Part shown: piece by piece, positions 43,126 through 52,864 of the stretch
Layout of the letters: every line of letters starts with the position of its first letter
Numbering within the stretch: the first letter of the stretch is position 1
Source: Canna indica
Taxonomy: Eukaryota; Streptophyta; Magnoliopsida; Zingiberales; Cannaceae
Assembly: GCA_034359265.1 (NCBI GenBank)
Contig: CP136894.1
Location: 34,564,501 to 34,628,500 of the forward strand
DNA: 64,000 bases
Direction: 5' to 3'
Program-made: the position numbers and the translations under genes
Notes under the pieces: generated by a model
What the model saw: only the letters and a program-made list of their open reading frames with translations
The model's database searches: none
Told to the model about the DNA's origin: nothing

Positions 43126-43522
43126 GTCATCAGCAACGGCTTTCCCACGGCCGTCCGTGGGAAAGCCGTTGCTAAAAGTGTATCGACAGCCGTTGCTGAT
43201 GACCTACAGCAACGGCTTAGCGACGGGGTTTTACTAACGGCGTTGCTACGGACTCGAGGCCGTTGCTATTAATGTTATCAGCAACGGCTCCGGGTCGGTG
43301 GTAAAACCGTTGCTGATAATATTTTTAGCAACGGCCCGAGCGGCCGTTGCAGATAATGTTTTGAGCGACGGCCCGAGCGGCCGTTGCTGATCCGTTGCTA
43401 AGTCATCAGCAACGCGACTTTCTGTCACGGCTCTATTGCAACGGCTCGGCCGTTGCTGATGCTCTTCAGCAACGGATCAGCAACGGCCTTAGCCGTTGCT
43501 GATGCCCATTTTTCTAGTAGTG
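43126..43522 (+). repeat. Right subterminal and terminal repeats of the CACTA element
   Basis: At least eight GCAACGGC/GCCGTTGCT modules in both orientations (43133-43500), ending in GCCCATTTTTCTAGTAGTG. Near-perfect local palindromes, such as GGCTTTCCCACGGCCGTCCGTGGGAAAGCC around 43138-43167, would form hairpins. Mirror of the left end. Confidence 0.92.
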
Positions 43523-46297
43523 TCATCTTCTTTTGTAGGGGAGCTACCACACAAGGGTAAAGGAAATTGAAGAATTGAAGTTGACCATGGACTTGAATGA
43601 AAAATTCATCATTGGTTGCAACTTCAAGTCATCATGGTGCGTAAGGTATGAAAAAATGGCATCTTAAGTAATCTGGTATCATCTCCTTACTTTGCTTTGT
43701 TCCATTCAAGTTGGTGTGTATGATACTTGTGTAATTCGAGTAGATTTTATCCGCTCTTGATATGGTTTTATCGAAAAAAAAATTATTTTTGGTTTCCCGG
43801 TCTCTTCGGAGACCTATGTAGCCTATAACGGGCTCATGTGATCTTGTGGTTCTAAATCGTAGAATAATTATGGCCTTTCGGTTTTCAACCAATAGGAAGG
43901 GTTGGAGATCTTAATTTTTCAAATATTTCATACTTTAAGATCTCTTGATTCATTTTGGTATCATGATACTTCCTTTTAAAATAAATCCTTACTATATAGT
44001 TTGGTTGAGACTTTTGAATGAAACCTTGCACTTAACCCTTGCTATTTAGTATACACTACAACACAATTGACCTACAGAGACACAAAATTAGAGACAAACT
44101 ATATTTTTATTTCTAAATCTTCACATTTAGGTATTAATAGACACAAAATTTATTCATAATTAGTCTCTAAAGATCTGTAGAAACAACAACAATAGAATCA
44201 CTTAATTGATTTGTCTCTAAGCTATAGAAACATTAGCAACATAGCCACTTAATTGATGTAACTCTAAAGCTAGTTTTAGAGGCTAATTAGAAATAAATTT
44301 TGTGTTTATTAGTATCTAAATGTGAAGATTTAGAAATCAAAATCTAATTTATCTCTAATAGGCTGATTATATTGTAGTGATACTAACTTGCTAGTACTCA
44401 CATATTTCCATTATGCTACTAATGGTTGTTGCTGGCAAGTTATCAAAAATTGATGGAAGGCTAATAGATTGAAATTGGAATGAGCGTGGACAAGTTTGGC
44501 AAAATTTATCATAAATGAGGTATGATCTTGACTTTTATTAAAATAAAGTTTAATTACCTCAATAATTATGCTTGAAAAATTTCTCTATGCTCATGATTGA
44601 TTATGCATGATAAATGTTTGAAGTTTCATGAGTAGAAAATTCTTTGATAACTTAGGCCACTTCATGATGTTGATATTGAATAAAATCGGACTAGGTTAAA
44701 ATCCTTCATTATAGACTTCATTTAAAGTTAAAAGTTGACGAACATATTTAGATGTGTTAATGATTCATTGTCATGCATTTAAATTTGAAAAATCATGAGT
44801 AAATGAACAATGTGATAACTAGATCACTTTAGGGAACTTAAACTTGAAAAGTTTGGTCCAAGTCAACAAATCGACTTGGACAATTCATTTTAAATCCAAA
44901 CTTCATAAACATGTTTAGGAATATGTATAATATGTTTTCATGCTTTTAAAACGAAAAATTCATTTGGATATGGATAAAATGACATAGAGACTATTTCATG
45001 ATAACCTCTTTTAAACCAAATTGATCAAAGTCATCAAATTGACTTAGTGATCTCATTTTCAATCCATATTTGAGGAAACATGTTTAGATTTACTCATATT
45101 AGGTGTTCATAGATTTAAATTTGAAAAGTCATGAGTAAATGATAAGATTGACACTTAGCAAGTTTTATGATAACTAGCTTATTTTAGAATGAAACCATGC
45201 TAGGTTGATATCTTGACTTAAGGACATAATTTTCATCTCAAACTTGACATACACTCTTTAGATAACCATTATGTGGTGTCATAAAAGTTTGAATAAAAAC
45301 TGAACACGTTTTGAAAATTATAGAAATGTCATTAAAATTTTAATATTTTAGTATTTTCAGTTATTTTTAGAAAAATGTAGAAAATTAATTTTGCGATGAT
45401 TCTTAAAACCACACTTTAATTGAAAAATCTAATTTATTGTGTAAAAATTTCAAAAAAATTCATCAAGAATCTGATTTATAGTGAAATTTTGAAGTTGGAT
45501 TTCGGAAACACAAAATATCACTTATTTGAAATACCTATTTTTTCGATACTTTGATTTTTTGTCAAAAACTTCAAATGAAAATTCACGTATACCGTTTTGA
45601 TTCAATGTCTAATATCATTCACATCATTGGTTGAGTAAAATCATTTCTATGAATGATTTTGATAACTTGAATGATAGCTAGAAATATCGATTTTTTCATT
45701 GAAATCAAGATAGAATGAAAAACGAACTTAAAATTTTATTTTGAGCCCAAACTTCACAAACATGTTTAGATTTACTAATGTTAGGTGTTCATGTATTTAA
45801 ACTTGAAAAATCATGAGTAAATGACAAGGTTGATGCTTAGCTAGATTCATGTTAAATGCTTGTTTTTGAATGAAATCATGCTAAGGTCATATTTTGATCG
45901 AGATTTGAATTTATGCATTTTATTTATGATGCCCGAATTGAATGATGCCCGAACTTGGATTTTATTTATCATTTCTTGCTATCATGTATGTTTTAGTCTC
46001 ATATTATATATTTGGTTTTCATCCCTTTGGTTAAGATCTTCATGTTTCATGAAAAATATTTTAGAGTCTCAACTTTAATTATTGACTTTTCTTGCCCTTT
46101 TTGATTAATGTCAAAAGAGGAAGAAAAAATATAGGTTAAAAGGAAGATAATATAGGAAAACTATGCATATAGATAGATGGAGTTTATTTTCATAGATATG
46201 CATGTTGATAGGAGGAGAAATCTCATCATTAACTTCCTTTGTGCTTATATGAAAATATTTTCATAAGGTTGTTTGTCATCATCAAAAAGGGAGGGAT
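43523..46297 (+). other. C internal 3' region: gag tail then long non-coding spacer
   Basis: The last gag codons (43526-43563) are followed by AT-rich DNA with no pol domain in any frame. About four diverged 90-100-bp repeats share 'ATGTTTAGATTTACT..TTAGGTGTTCAT..TTTAAATTTGAAAAATCATGAGTAAATGA' (near 44735, 44905, 45075 and 45755). Near the end, CATATAGATAGATGGAG (46166) and TGTTGATAGGAGGAG (46203) precede the polypurine tract at 46284-46296. Contains the MITE at 44054-44379. Confidence 0.7.
44054..44379. mobile_element. CACTA-type foldback MITE, 326 bp, target duplication ATA
   Basis: Ends CACTACAACACAATTGACC and, reverse-complemented, CACTACAATATAATCAGCC; flanks ATA at 44051-44053 and 44380-44382. 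The two halves are inverted copies over most of the length (for example TTCTAAATCTTCACATTTAG against CTAAATGTGAAGATTTAGAA), so a transcript would form a hairpin of about 150 bp per arm. No protein. Confidence 0.92.
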
Positions 46298-47648
46298 TGT
46301 TGGCTTAAGATTTTCAATCTTGGTCTTATTCTCGGTTTTAATGATGACAAACATGGAACTAATGTTTGAGTAAGAAAAATATTTTCAGGTTACATATCGG
46401 TTTGCATGCGACGTCCCCAATCGAAAAAATCACAAAAAATCAAGAATCGAAGGCTACGGAGTCGAGCATGTCAAAATTAGTTTAGGACTTAATTTCATTT
46501 ATTGTAAATGTTCCTAAGCCTTAGTTTGATGTCCTCATTGAGTTCACATTCCAAAAAACCGAACCCCGGAAACTTAAAAACTAGAAAAATCAAAAAAGTC
46601 TTGAAAATTTCTAAAGTATAGGGGGCTCCTTGGAGGGCTACATAATATAGATATTTTTTTATCATCAAAAGACTCAATAATTGTTACTTAGGTGAAAATA
46701 AATTAAAGACATATTTTAAAAAAAAAATTGGAAATCGTTAACCTAAAAAAATAAGGCTTGAAATGCTAAAAATCTTCAAACTACCCAGAATTCCCATATT
46801 GCCCCCAGCCAGTTTTTTAAAAAAACTGCCCAGAATTCTCAAAATGCTCTCAAATGCCTCTTTTTCAAATTAAAGGAGATTTGAATGGCTCTTTGCTTCT
46901 ATACCCCAATATCAACTCTATAAATACACCCAAACTCCCTTCCTAAGGCCTCCAACTATTCATTGAGCCATTCTAACAATATTTAGAGCTTTTCTTGAGT
47001 CATTTCTCTCAAATCTTAGCTTTGAGCTTCTACCTCCTTGATTGAGCCTTCAACCTTGTGTTTCATTATCAAAGACATCAAGAGGAAGCTAGGATCTTTT
47101 GTTGGAACTAAGTATTATATTGTTTGTGTTTTTGCTTCATTTATATTTGTATTTTGTTATTATTCTCATTGTATATCAAGTTGTGAAAACCTAGGGTGCT
47201 AGGTTTGTGTGTATGGTGGTAGCCTTGGTGTAGAGGCTTAAATCCACCGGTGTTAACTTAGTTTGCCAGGGTTAGTTTTGTAGTCCTTAGAATAAGAGGT
47301 GTTGGAGGTACTCTTGGGTGTGAGAGTAACCCTCGGTTGTGAGGGTCGGTGCCTTAGATTGTAAATCCTCTTGTAGGATACACTTAATCTAGTAAACTAG
47401 AGTTTGAAATCCTAAGTGAGGTTCTTAGGTAGTGGAGTGGGCATTGGGGCCGAACAACTATAAATTCATTGTGGTAGCATTACTTTTGTGCGTGTTTGAT
47501 TACTTGTTATTTATCTTGCTTTCGCTTGCTATTAAATTATGATTTTCCTAAAGTAATCAAGAAATGATTAAAATCGAATTTAGGCTAAAGTTTTAGTGAA
47601 TACACTATTGCCCCCCCCCCCCCCTCTAGTGTGGTTATTCAACTTACA
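46298..47648 (+). repeat. 3' LTR of C
   Basis: 1351 bp, TGTTGGCTTAAG...GGTTATTCAACTTACA, preceded by the polypurine tract and followed by CGACC. TATAAATA is at 46919-46926. It has a longer C-run (about 47611-47625) than the 5' copy. Confidence 0.92.
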
Positions 47649-47758
47649 CGACCCCCCCCCTCCCTCTACCCCTTGTAGGCTGGGTACTTGTTCAACATTT
47701 GGTATCAGAGCAAGATCGTAGGATTAGATTTAACTATCCATCTACCCTACAATTTAGA

Positions 47759-49436
47759 TTGTCTAGCGATATCCATATAGCTCAAGGGCTCTCTACTCAT
47801 ACTCCACCACTATTTGATGGAAACAAATATGCCTATTGGAAGATTCGTATGAATAGCAGCTTCCTTCAATCACTTGGCATGGATATATGGAGGATGATCC
47901 ACCAAGTAGAGTATAAACAACCCACTAAGGATATGGATGAGAAGAGTCCGGAAGAAATTAGACTCTTTAATGCAAATGTCAAGCCATCAATGCACTATAT
48001 TATGGCCTATCCATTAATGAGTTTAATAGGATTTCTACTTGTAAGTCGGCCTATGAACTTTGGAGTGTCCTTGAGACCACACATGAAGGTACTTCACAAG
48101 TTAAGATATCTAAGATTAACCTCTTCATGCATGACTATGAAATATTCAAAATGTTATCGCATGAATCAATTGATGTATGCCAGGTTTCAAAATATTACAA
48201 ATGGCTTAGCTAACCTTGGTAGAGACATCAAGGAGGAGTAGAAGGTAAGGAACCTCCTCCGTTCCCTTCCGAAAGCATGGGATCCAAAAGTTATTGCAAT
48301 CGTGGAACCAAATGATTTGGGGACGTTGAAGCTCACCGAGCTCATTGGGTCTCTCATGACACATGAGACCCATATGAAACAATGCAAAGAGGAAGATGCC
48401 CCCAAAGGCAAGACCATTGTCTTAAAAGCATCACACCGGGTTGAAGAATCTCCATCATCCGAGGAAGAGATGGACGACTTTGAAGAAATGGCGATGATGG
48501 CAAGAAGGTTCATGGACTTCATGAGGGGCGGTATGAGAAAAGGGAAAGGAGGCACCTAATGAAGGATTGCCCACTTCTCAAGATGGCTTCTACCTCCAAC
48601 CCTCACAAGAAAGACAAATACAAGAAGAAGAAGAAGAAGAAGAAGAAGAAGAAGAAGAAGAAGAAGAAGAAGAAGAAGAAGAAGAAGAAGAAGAAGAAGA
48701 AGAAGAAGAAGAAGAAGGTGATGATGGCTCCTAGGGATAAGAGCGAATCTTCGTCAAGTGAAGAAGACTCCAAAAGTGAGAAGGCAAATCTTTGCCTCAT
48801 GGCAAATGACAACGAGGTAAAATTTATTTTTTGCAAGCTTTCATTTACACGAGAAGAACTAGAAAATGAATTGATCAAATGCATGATGAATTCAATGTTA
48901 TTAGAAAGAAATTTACAAAACTTAAAAAGGACAATAAATCTTTAGAAATTGAGAATGACAACTTGTTACTTTCATACAATGCCTTCTGAAAAGAAGTAGA
49001 TACCCTTAAGGATGGAAATCATACCTTAGATGATGCCAAGAAAAACGTAGAAAATGAAAATAAAAAATTAGAAAATGAGAACAAGTTCCTAAGTGATCAA
49101 GTAGAGCACTTAAATGATAACATGCTTAATTTAAAAAAAGAATTATGCATACTAAATGAGAAAATGACAACCTTATAAAGTGTCATGCCTAAGGTTGTAA
49201 ATGCTAGAAAAACCACAAACAATCATGCTCATGCACACTTCCATGCTCACACACATAGCACAAGAAAACTTAATGAAAGTTGTTTTTCATGTGGTAGTTT
49301 TGGCCCTATGGCTAGAGATTGTGCACTTAAAAGGAACCCCCATGCTAAATTCATTTGGGTTCCTAAGATGACTAACACTGAATGACCCAAGAATATTTGG
49401 GTACCTAAAATTGTCTCTTCTCCTTTTGTAGATTGA
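47759..49436 (+). pseudogene. gag: A2 gag
   Basis: The start codon equivalent to A1's ATG is TTG here (47759). 'HTPPLFDGNKYAYWKIRM' is clear. Frameshifts fall near 47985 and 48165, with a stop at 48239. 'RKGKGG' (48541-48554) is followed by a deletion that removes the first half of the zinc knuckle (CYNCNKVGHL in A1), leaving only 'MKDCPLL'. A run of 32 AAG codons (48622-48717) encodes polylysine where A1 and A3 have a short Lys-rich linker. The coiled coil is broken, and the second knuckle CFSCGSFGPMARDC (about 49278-49320) has Pro for the usual His. Stop at 49434. Inactive. Confidence 0.85.
48622..48717 (+). repeat. (AAG)32 microsatellite in A2 gag
   Basis: 32 uninterrupted AAG triplets in the gag frame (Lys codons). 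The corresponding linker in A1 reads DKYKQKKV and in A3 KRDKTKKKKKT, so the array grew from a natural Lys-rich tract. The minus-strand poly-Phe frame is its complement. Confidence 0.97.
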
Positions 49437-51358
49437 GAAGCATCCTCAAGCAAGTAGAAGTACATGGATTTTGGATAGTAGTTGCTCAAAACACATGATG
49501 GGTGATATCAAACTTTTTGCAACCCTATCAAGCAAGGATGGTAGGCATGTGACGTTTGGAGACAATGCCAAAGTAGGATTGTTGGCATTAGTGATATAGG
49601 TATACTTGCATACCCATGCATAACTTGATTAACATATCTCAACTATGTGATAATGGTTATATAGTCATTTTTGAAGCATCTAAATGCATTATTAGAAGTG
49701 CATCGTCTAATGATATTGTGTTTATTGGAAATAGGCAAGAAAATATATACACACTAGTTTAAAATATTTTGCCTAATCCTCATGTTAGATGCTTAGTTGC
49801 CGTGGAAAATGACTCTTAGTTGTGGCACAAAAGGTTAGGACATGCTAGCATGAGCCTCATCCAAGAAATAACAAAAAGAGACTTAGTTAAATGTATACCT
49901 AAGATAAAATTTTAAAAAGATAAACTTTATGATGCATGTCAACATGGAAAACAAGTTAAGTCTTCATTTTATAGCATTAATCAAATTAGTACATCTAGAA
50001 TACTAAAATTTGTGCACATGGATCTCTTTGGTCCTTGTGATGTTGTAAATTTAGGTGGAAAATTATATTGCGATGTTTTGGTTGATGATTTCTCAAAATT
50101 TACATGAGTTTTTTTCCTAGTTAAGAAAAATGAAACTTTCAATTTCTTTAAAAAGTTTGTTAGGAGAGCTATAAATGAAAAAAAAAATTGATTTTGAAAA
50201 TTAGAAGCGACAGTGGAGGAGAATTTAAAAATGAAATTTTTTTCGAATTTTATGATGAATTAGGTATTGAGCATACCTTTTCTTTCCCTAGAACCCCTCA
50301 ACAAAATAGAGTGGTTGAGAGGAAGAATAGAACCTTACAAGGAATGGCTAGGATCATGCTTTGTGAAAATAATTTATCTAAGTATTTTTGGGCCGAAGCC
50401 ATAAATACTTCTTCTTATGTGCTCAATCGTGTTTTGTTAAGACTGAAAATCAAGAAAATACATTTTGAGCTTTGGAATGATATAATTCCAAGTGTGGGAT
50501 ATTTTCGAGTTTTTGAATGTAATTGTTTCATATTAAATACTAAGGAACATCTAGGAAATTTTGATTCTAAATCCGACGAGGGCATTTGCTAGAATATTCT
50601 ACTGGTTCTAAAGCCTATAGAGTTTATAATCGTAGGACTATGATAGTTGAAAAATCCATGCATGTCACCTTTGTTGAAACTAATGATTCTTCTAGAAATA
50701 TTAAGATTGTGAATGTATGTGAGGAACTTGAGAAATTGACATTTCATGACAAGGATGTTGAAGATGAAAACAATGAAGAAACTCATCATGAAGAGCCTTC
50801 ATCCTCAACCTTACCTCAACGTAAAGTAAAGAAGAAGAAGAAGAAGCTCTACCACCTCTCCCAAAAGGATACCGATTGTCATCCAATTGAGCAAGTCATT
50901 GGAGAACCATCAACGGGAGTGGTAACACGTTCTAAACTTAAAATTTTTGGCAATACGTAACTTTCATATCTAAGTAGAGCCTAAGAACATTAAGGAGGAA
51001 CTATAGAAGATGAATTTTGAATAATTGTCATGCAAGAAGAACTAAATCAATTTGATAGGAATGATATTTGAGATTTAGTGCTTAGACCTAGTGGACAAAA
51101 TGTAATTGGGAGTAAATAGGTGTTTAGAAACAAGTTAGATGAAGAAAGTTTAGACATTAGAAACCTAGCTAGGTTACTGGCCCAAGGGTATAATCAAAAT
51201 GAAGGAATTGATTTTAATGAAACATATACTCTCTTAACTACATTAAAAGCAATTCACATGCTTTTAACTTATGCAAGCTTTAAAGGTTTTAAGTTTTTTC
51301 AAATGTAAGTCAAAAGTGCATTTTTGAATTATTTTATTGATTAAGTTTATGTTGAGCA
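49437..51358 (+). pseudogene. pol: A2 pol: protease, integrase, start of RT
   Basis: Protease 'STWILDSSCSKHMM' (about 49459-49500) has Ser instead of Gly in the DSG triad. 'LWHKRLGHASMSL' (about 49822) is GAG-pre-integrase. Integrase has HMDLFGP (about 50014), 'KIRSDSGGEFKN' (50197-50232) and 'RVVERKNRTLQGMARI' (50308). The RT start 'LAQGYNQNEGIDFNETY' lies at 51181-51231, and then 'VKSAF' and 'VYVEQ' at 51309-51355, where the element ends. Many stops and shifts (49575-49910, 50106, 50180, 50590, 50960, 51305). Dead copy. Confidence 0.85.
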
Positions 51359-51445
51359 ATGTTGGGATGGAAATAAGAAGCACAGCGGAAAAAGCGATTT
51401 AAAAAATATAAATCATCCCGAAAACAACGATCTACTTTAGCAATC
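51359..51445 (+). other. Copy of the short unclassified repeat at 31887
   Basis: TTGGGATGGAAATAAGAAGCACAGCGG...AAATCATCCCGAAAACAACGATCTACTTTAGCAATC parallels 31896-31970. It joins truncated A2 RT to truncated D gag. Identity unknown. Confidence 0.45.
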
Positions 51446-51455
51446 TTTAAGGAAT

Positions 51456-52796
51456 TCACTTTAAAAACACAATCATAAATTGCATGCCCATAAACACCAC
51501 AACAAAAGCAATGTCCATTAATTTATTTATTTTTTTGCTATGGACATGAGATTTATTATTAAAATGTTTGTCATTTGAACTAAGATGAGGATGAGCATTC
51601 TTGAGAGAAACATTCATCTTCTTATGATCATGAGGTCTAGAGGTAGAATACTTAACATGATAAGCATGAGATGCATGAGTATTATCAAAAGTGTTATTTC
51701 TCCTTTTTGGATTCTTAAAGGTAGAAATTTTTGTAAATTCATTTATCTTTTTATTCAATACTAAAACCTCCTTTTTCAAGTCATTCATAGATTTATATAA
51801 AGCATGCATTTGAGATTTTAACATATGATTTTCCTTATTGATTTTTGAGTTTTCATTTTTCAAAATCTCATTCTCAATTTTGAAATCATTTTTCAAATTT
51901 TCATTTTCAAGCTTTAAGTCATTAAGCTCAAGTTTCAACATATCATGACATGGATCAAATGAGCTAGATTTCAATTTCTCATTTTTTAATTCTAGAGCAT
52001 GCATATGTAAACTAAGTCTAGAATTCTCCTTTTTAATCATTTTGCTTTCCTTATCCTTTTTCAAAAGCAAGACATACATATTTTTATACTCATCCATTAA
52101 TTCATCATAAAGCAAATCATGAGAGCTAGATGAGTTAATGCTATCATTTTCATTAACATGACTCAAAGGAGAATAGTGTACCTCATTGTTATCATTCATG
52201 AGGCAATCTTCTGAGATAGCTTCATAGTCTTGGCAAGAGGATGCTTCACTTGAGTGGAATAAGGATGTGGAAGCATTCGACCTCTTCTTTGTCTTGTTCT
52301 TCATGGTAGGATAATTATTCTTCACATGCCCTTTTTCTCTGCACACATGACAAATCACCTTTCTTTTTCGATTTTTTGTGCTCTTATGGCTAGAGACACT
52401 TTGGGCTTCAAAAATCATGTTAGTATTGGAAGTATGACCATTGTCATCACTACCTTCAATAAAAGTTTCTAACTCCTCGATTTTAGCATAATCATATAAG
52501 ACATTTAAGCAAGCCCAAATACCGAATGCGGAAGTACAATGCATGATCTTTTCAAAGATATTATTTTCCAAATAACAAAATATGCAATTTGTAGCTTTAG
52601 CATTTAATTCAAACATATCAATTTGTTCTTGGGTCCATGCATTCATATTTTTCTTAGCTTCAATATATTGGATTTTTACTATGTTAAAAACACTTAAACC
52701 TTGAGTCTTTAGGAAGGTGTACATTCTACTCTTCCAAATACCAAAGTTAGACTCATCGAACCTTTGAGGTATAGACGCTACCAACTCTAGTGTCAT
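51456..52796 (-). pseudogene. gag: D gag, open for 446 codons
   Basis: Minus-strand ATG at 52796: 'MTLELVASIPQRFDESNFGIWKSRMYTFLK', UBN2-like helices to about residue 130, a knuckle CHVCREKGHVKNNYP (last Cys replaced by Tyr, as in C gag), a Ser-rich acidic linker, then a long Asn/Lys/Glu/Leu coiled coil (residues about 230-350). The end is frame-shifted: the expected second knuckle (..HCFCCGVYGHAI.DC) is readable only in the neighbouring frame near 51515-51465. This is the best-preserved gag in the window. The shared Tyr in C and D suggests the knuckle was already altered in the family founder. Confidence 0.85.
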
Positions 52797-52864
52797 TTTT
52801 CGGATCGAGGCTAGATGTAGAGGAGATGGTGAAATCTCAATCTACGACCCGCTCTGATACCAAA

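Larger units (their letters stand above)
36149..43522 (+). mobile_element. Full-length CACTA (En/Spm) transposon, 7374 bp, target duplication TCA
   Basis: Terminal repeats are CACTACTAGAAACTTGG at the left and, reverse-complemented, CACTACTAGAAAAATGG at the right, flanked by TCA at 36146-36148 and 43523-43525. Subterminal regions carry many AGCAACGGC/GCCGTTGCT units. It contains two plus-strand genes: an intact transposase (37598-41077) and a six-exon second gene (41155-42845). Complete ends, exact duplication and an open transposase mean it is young and possibly still mobile. It is the innermost large layer of the A2/C nest. Confidence 0.96.
33275..47648 (+). mobile_element. C: gag-only (TR-GAG-like) Copia element
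   Basis: LTRs are at 33275-34605 (TATTGGCC..., first G mutated) and 46298-47648 (TGTTGGCTT...), both ending TTCAACTTACA. Flanks are CAACC (33270-33274) and CGACC (47649-47653), a 5-bp duplication with one change. There is a primer site at 34608, gag at 34673-36145 continuing at 43526, and then 2.7 kb without any pol domain up to polypurine tract AAAAAGGGAGGGA (46284-46296). LTR elements with gag only are described as TR-GAG. It must borrow reverse transcriptase and integrase, plausibly from Sirevirus relatives with which it shares primer site and PPT-side motifs. It carries a CACTA element and a MITE. Confidence 0.85.
32095..51358 (+). mobile_element. A2: plus-strand Sirevirus-like Copia element, host of nested elements
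   Basis: The 5' LTR lies in two pieces (32095-33274 and 47654-47697) split by element C. The primer site is at 47700, gag at 47759-49436, and pol from 49437 to 51358, where it stops inside RT. LTR, gag and pol all match A1. The first bases of the LTR (TGTTGGCCC...) are missing at 32095 and the 3' part is lost at 51358, so both ends are truncated. Gag and pol are heavily mutated. Confidence 0.85.

Noticed and set aside
48603..48884. Poly-Phe minus-strand frame
   Set aside because: Complement of the AAG microsatellite in A2 gag.
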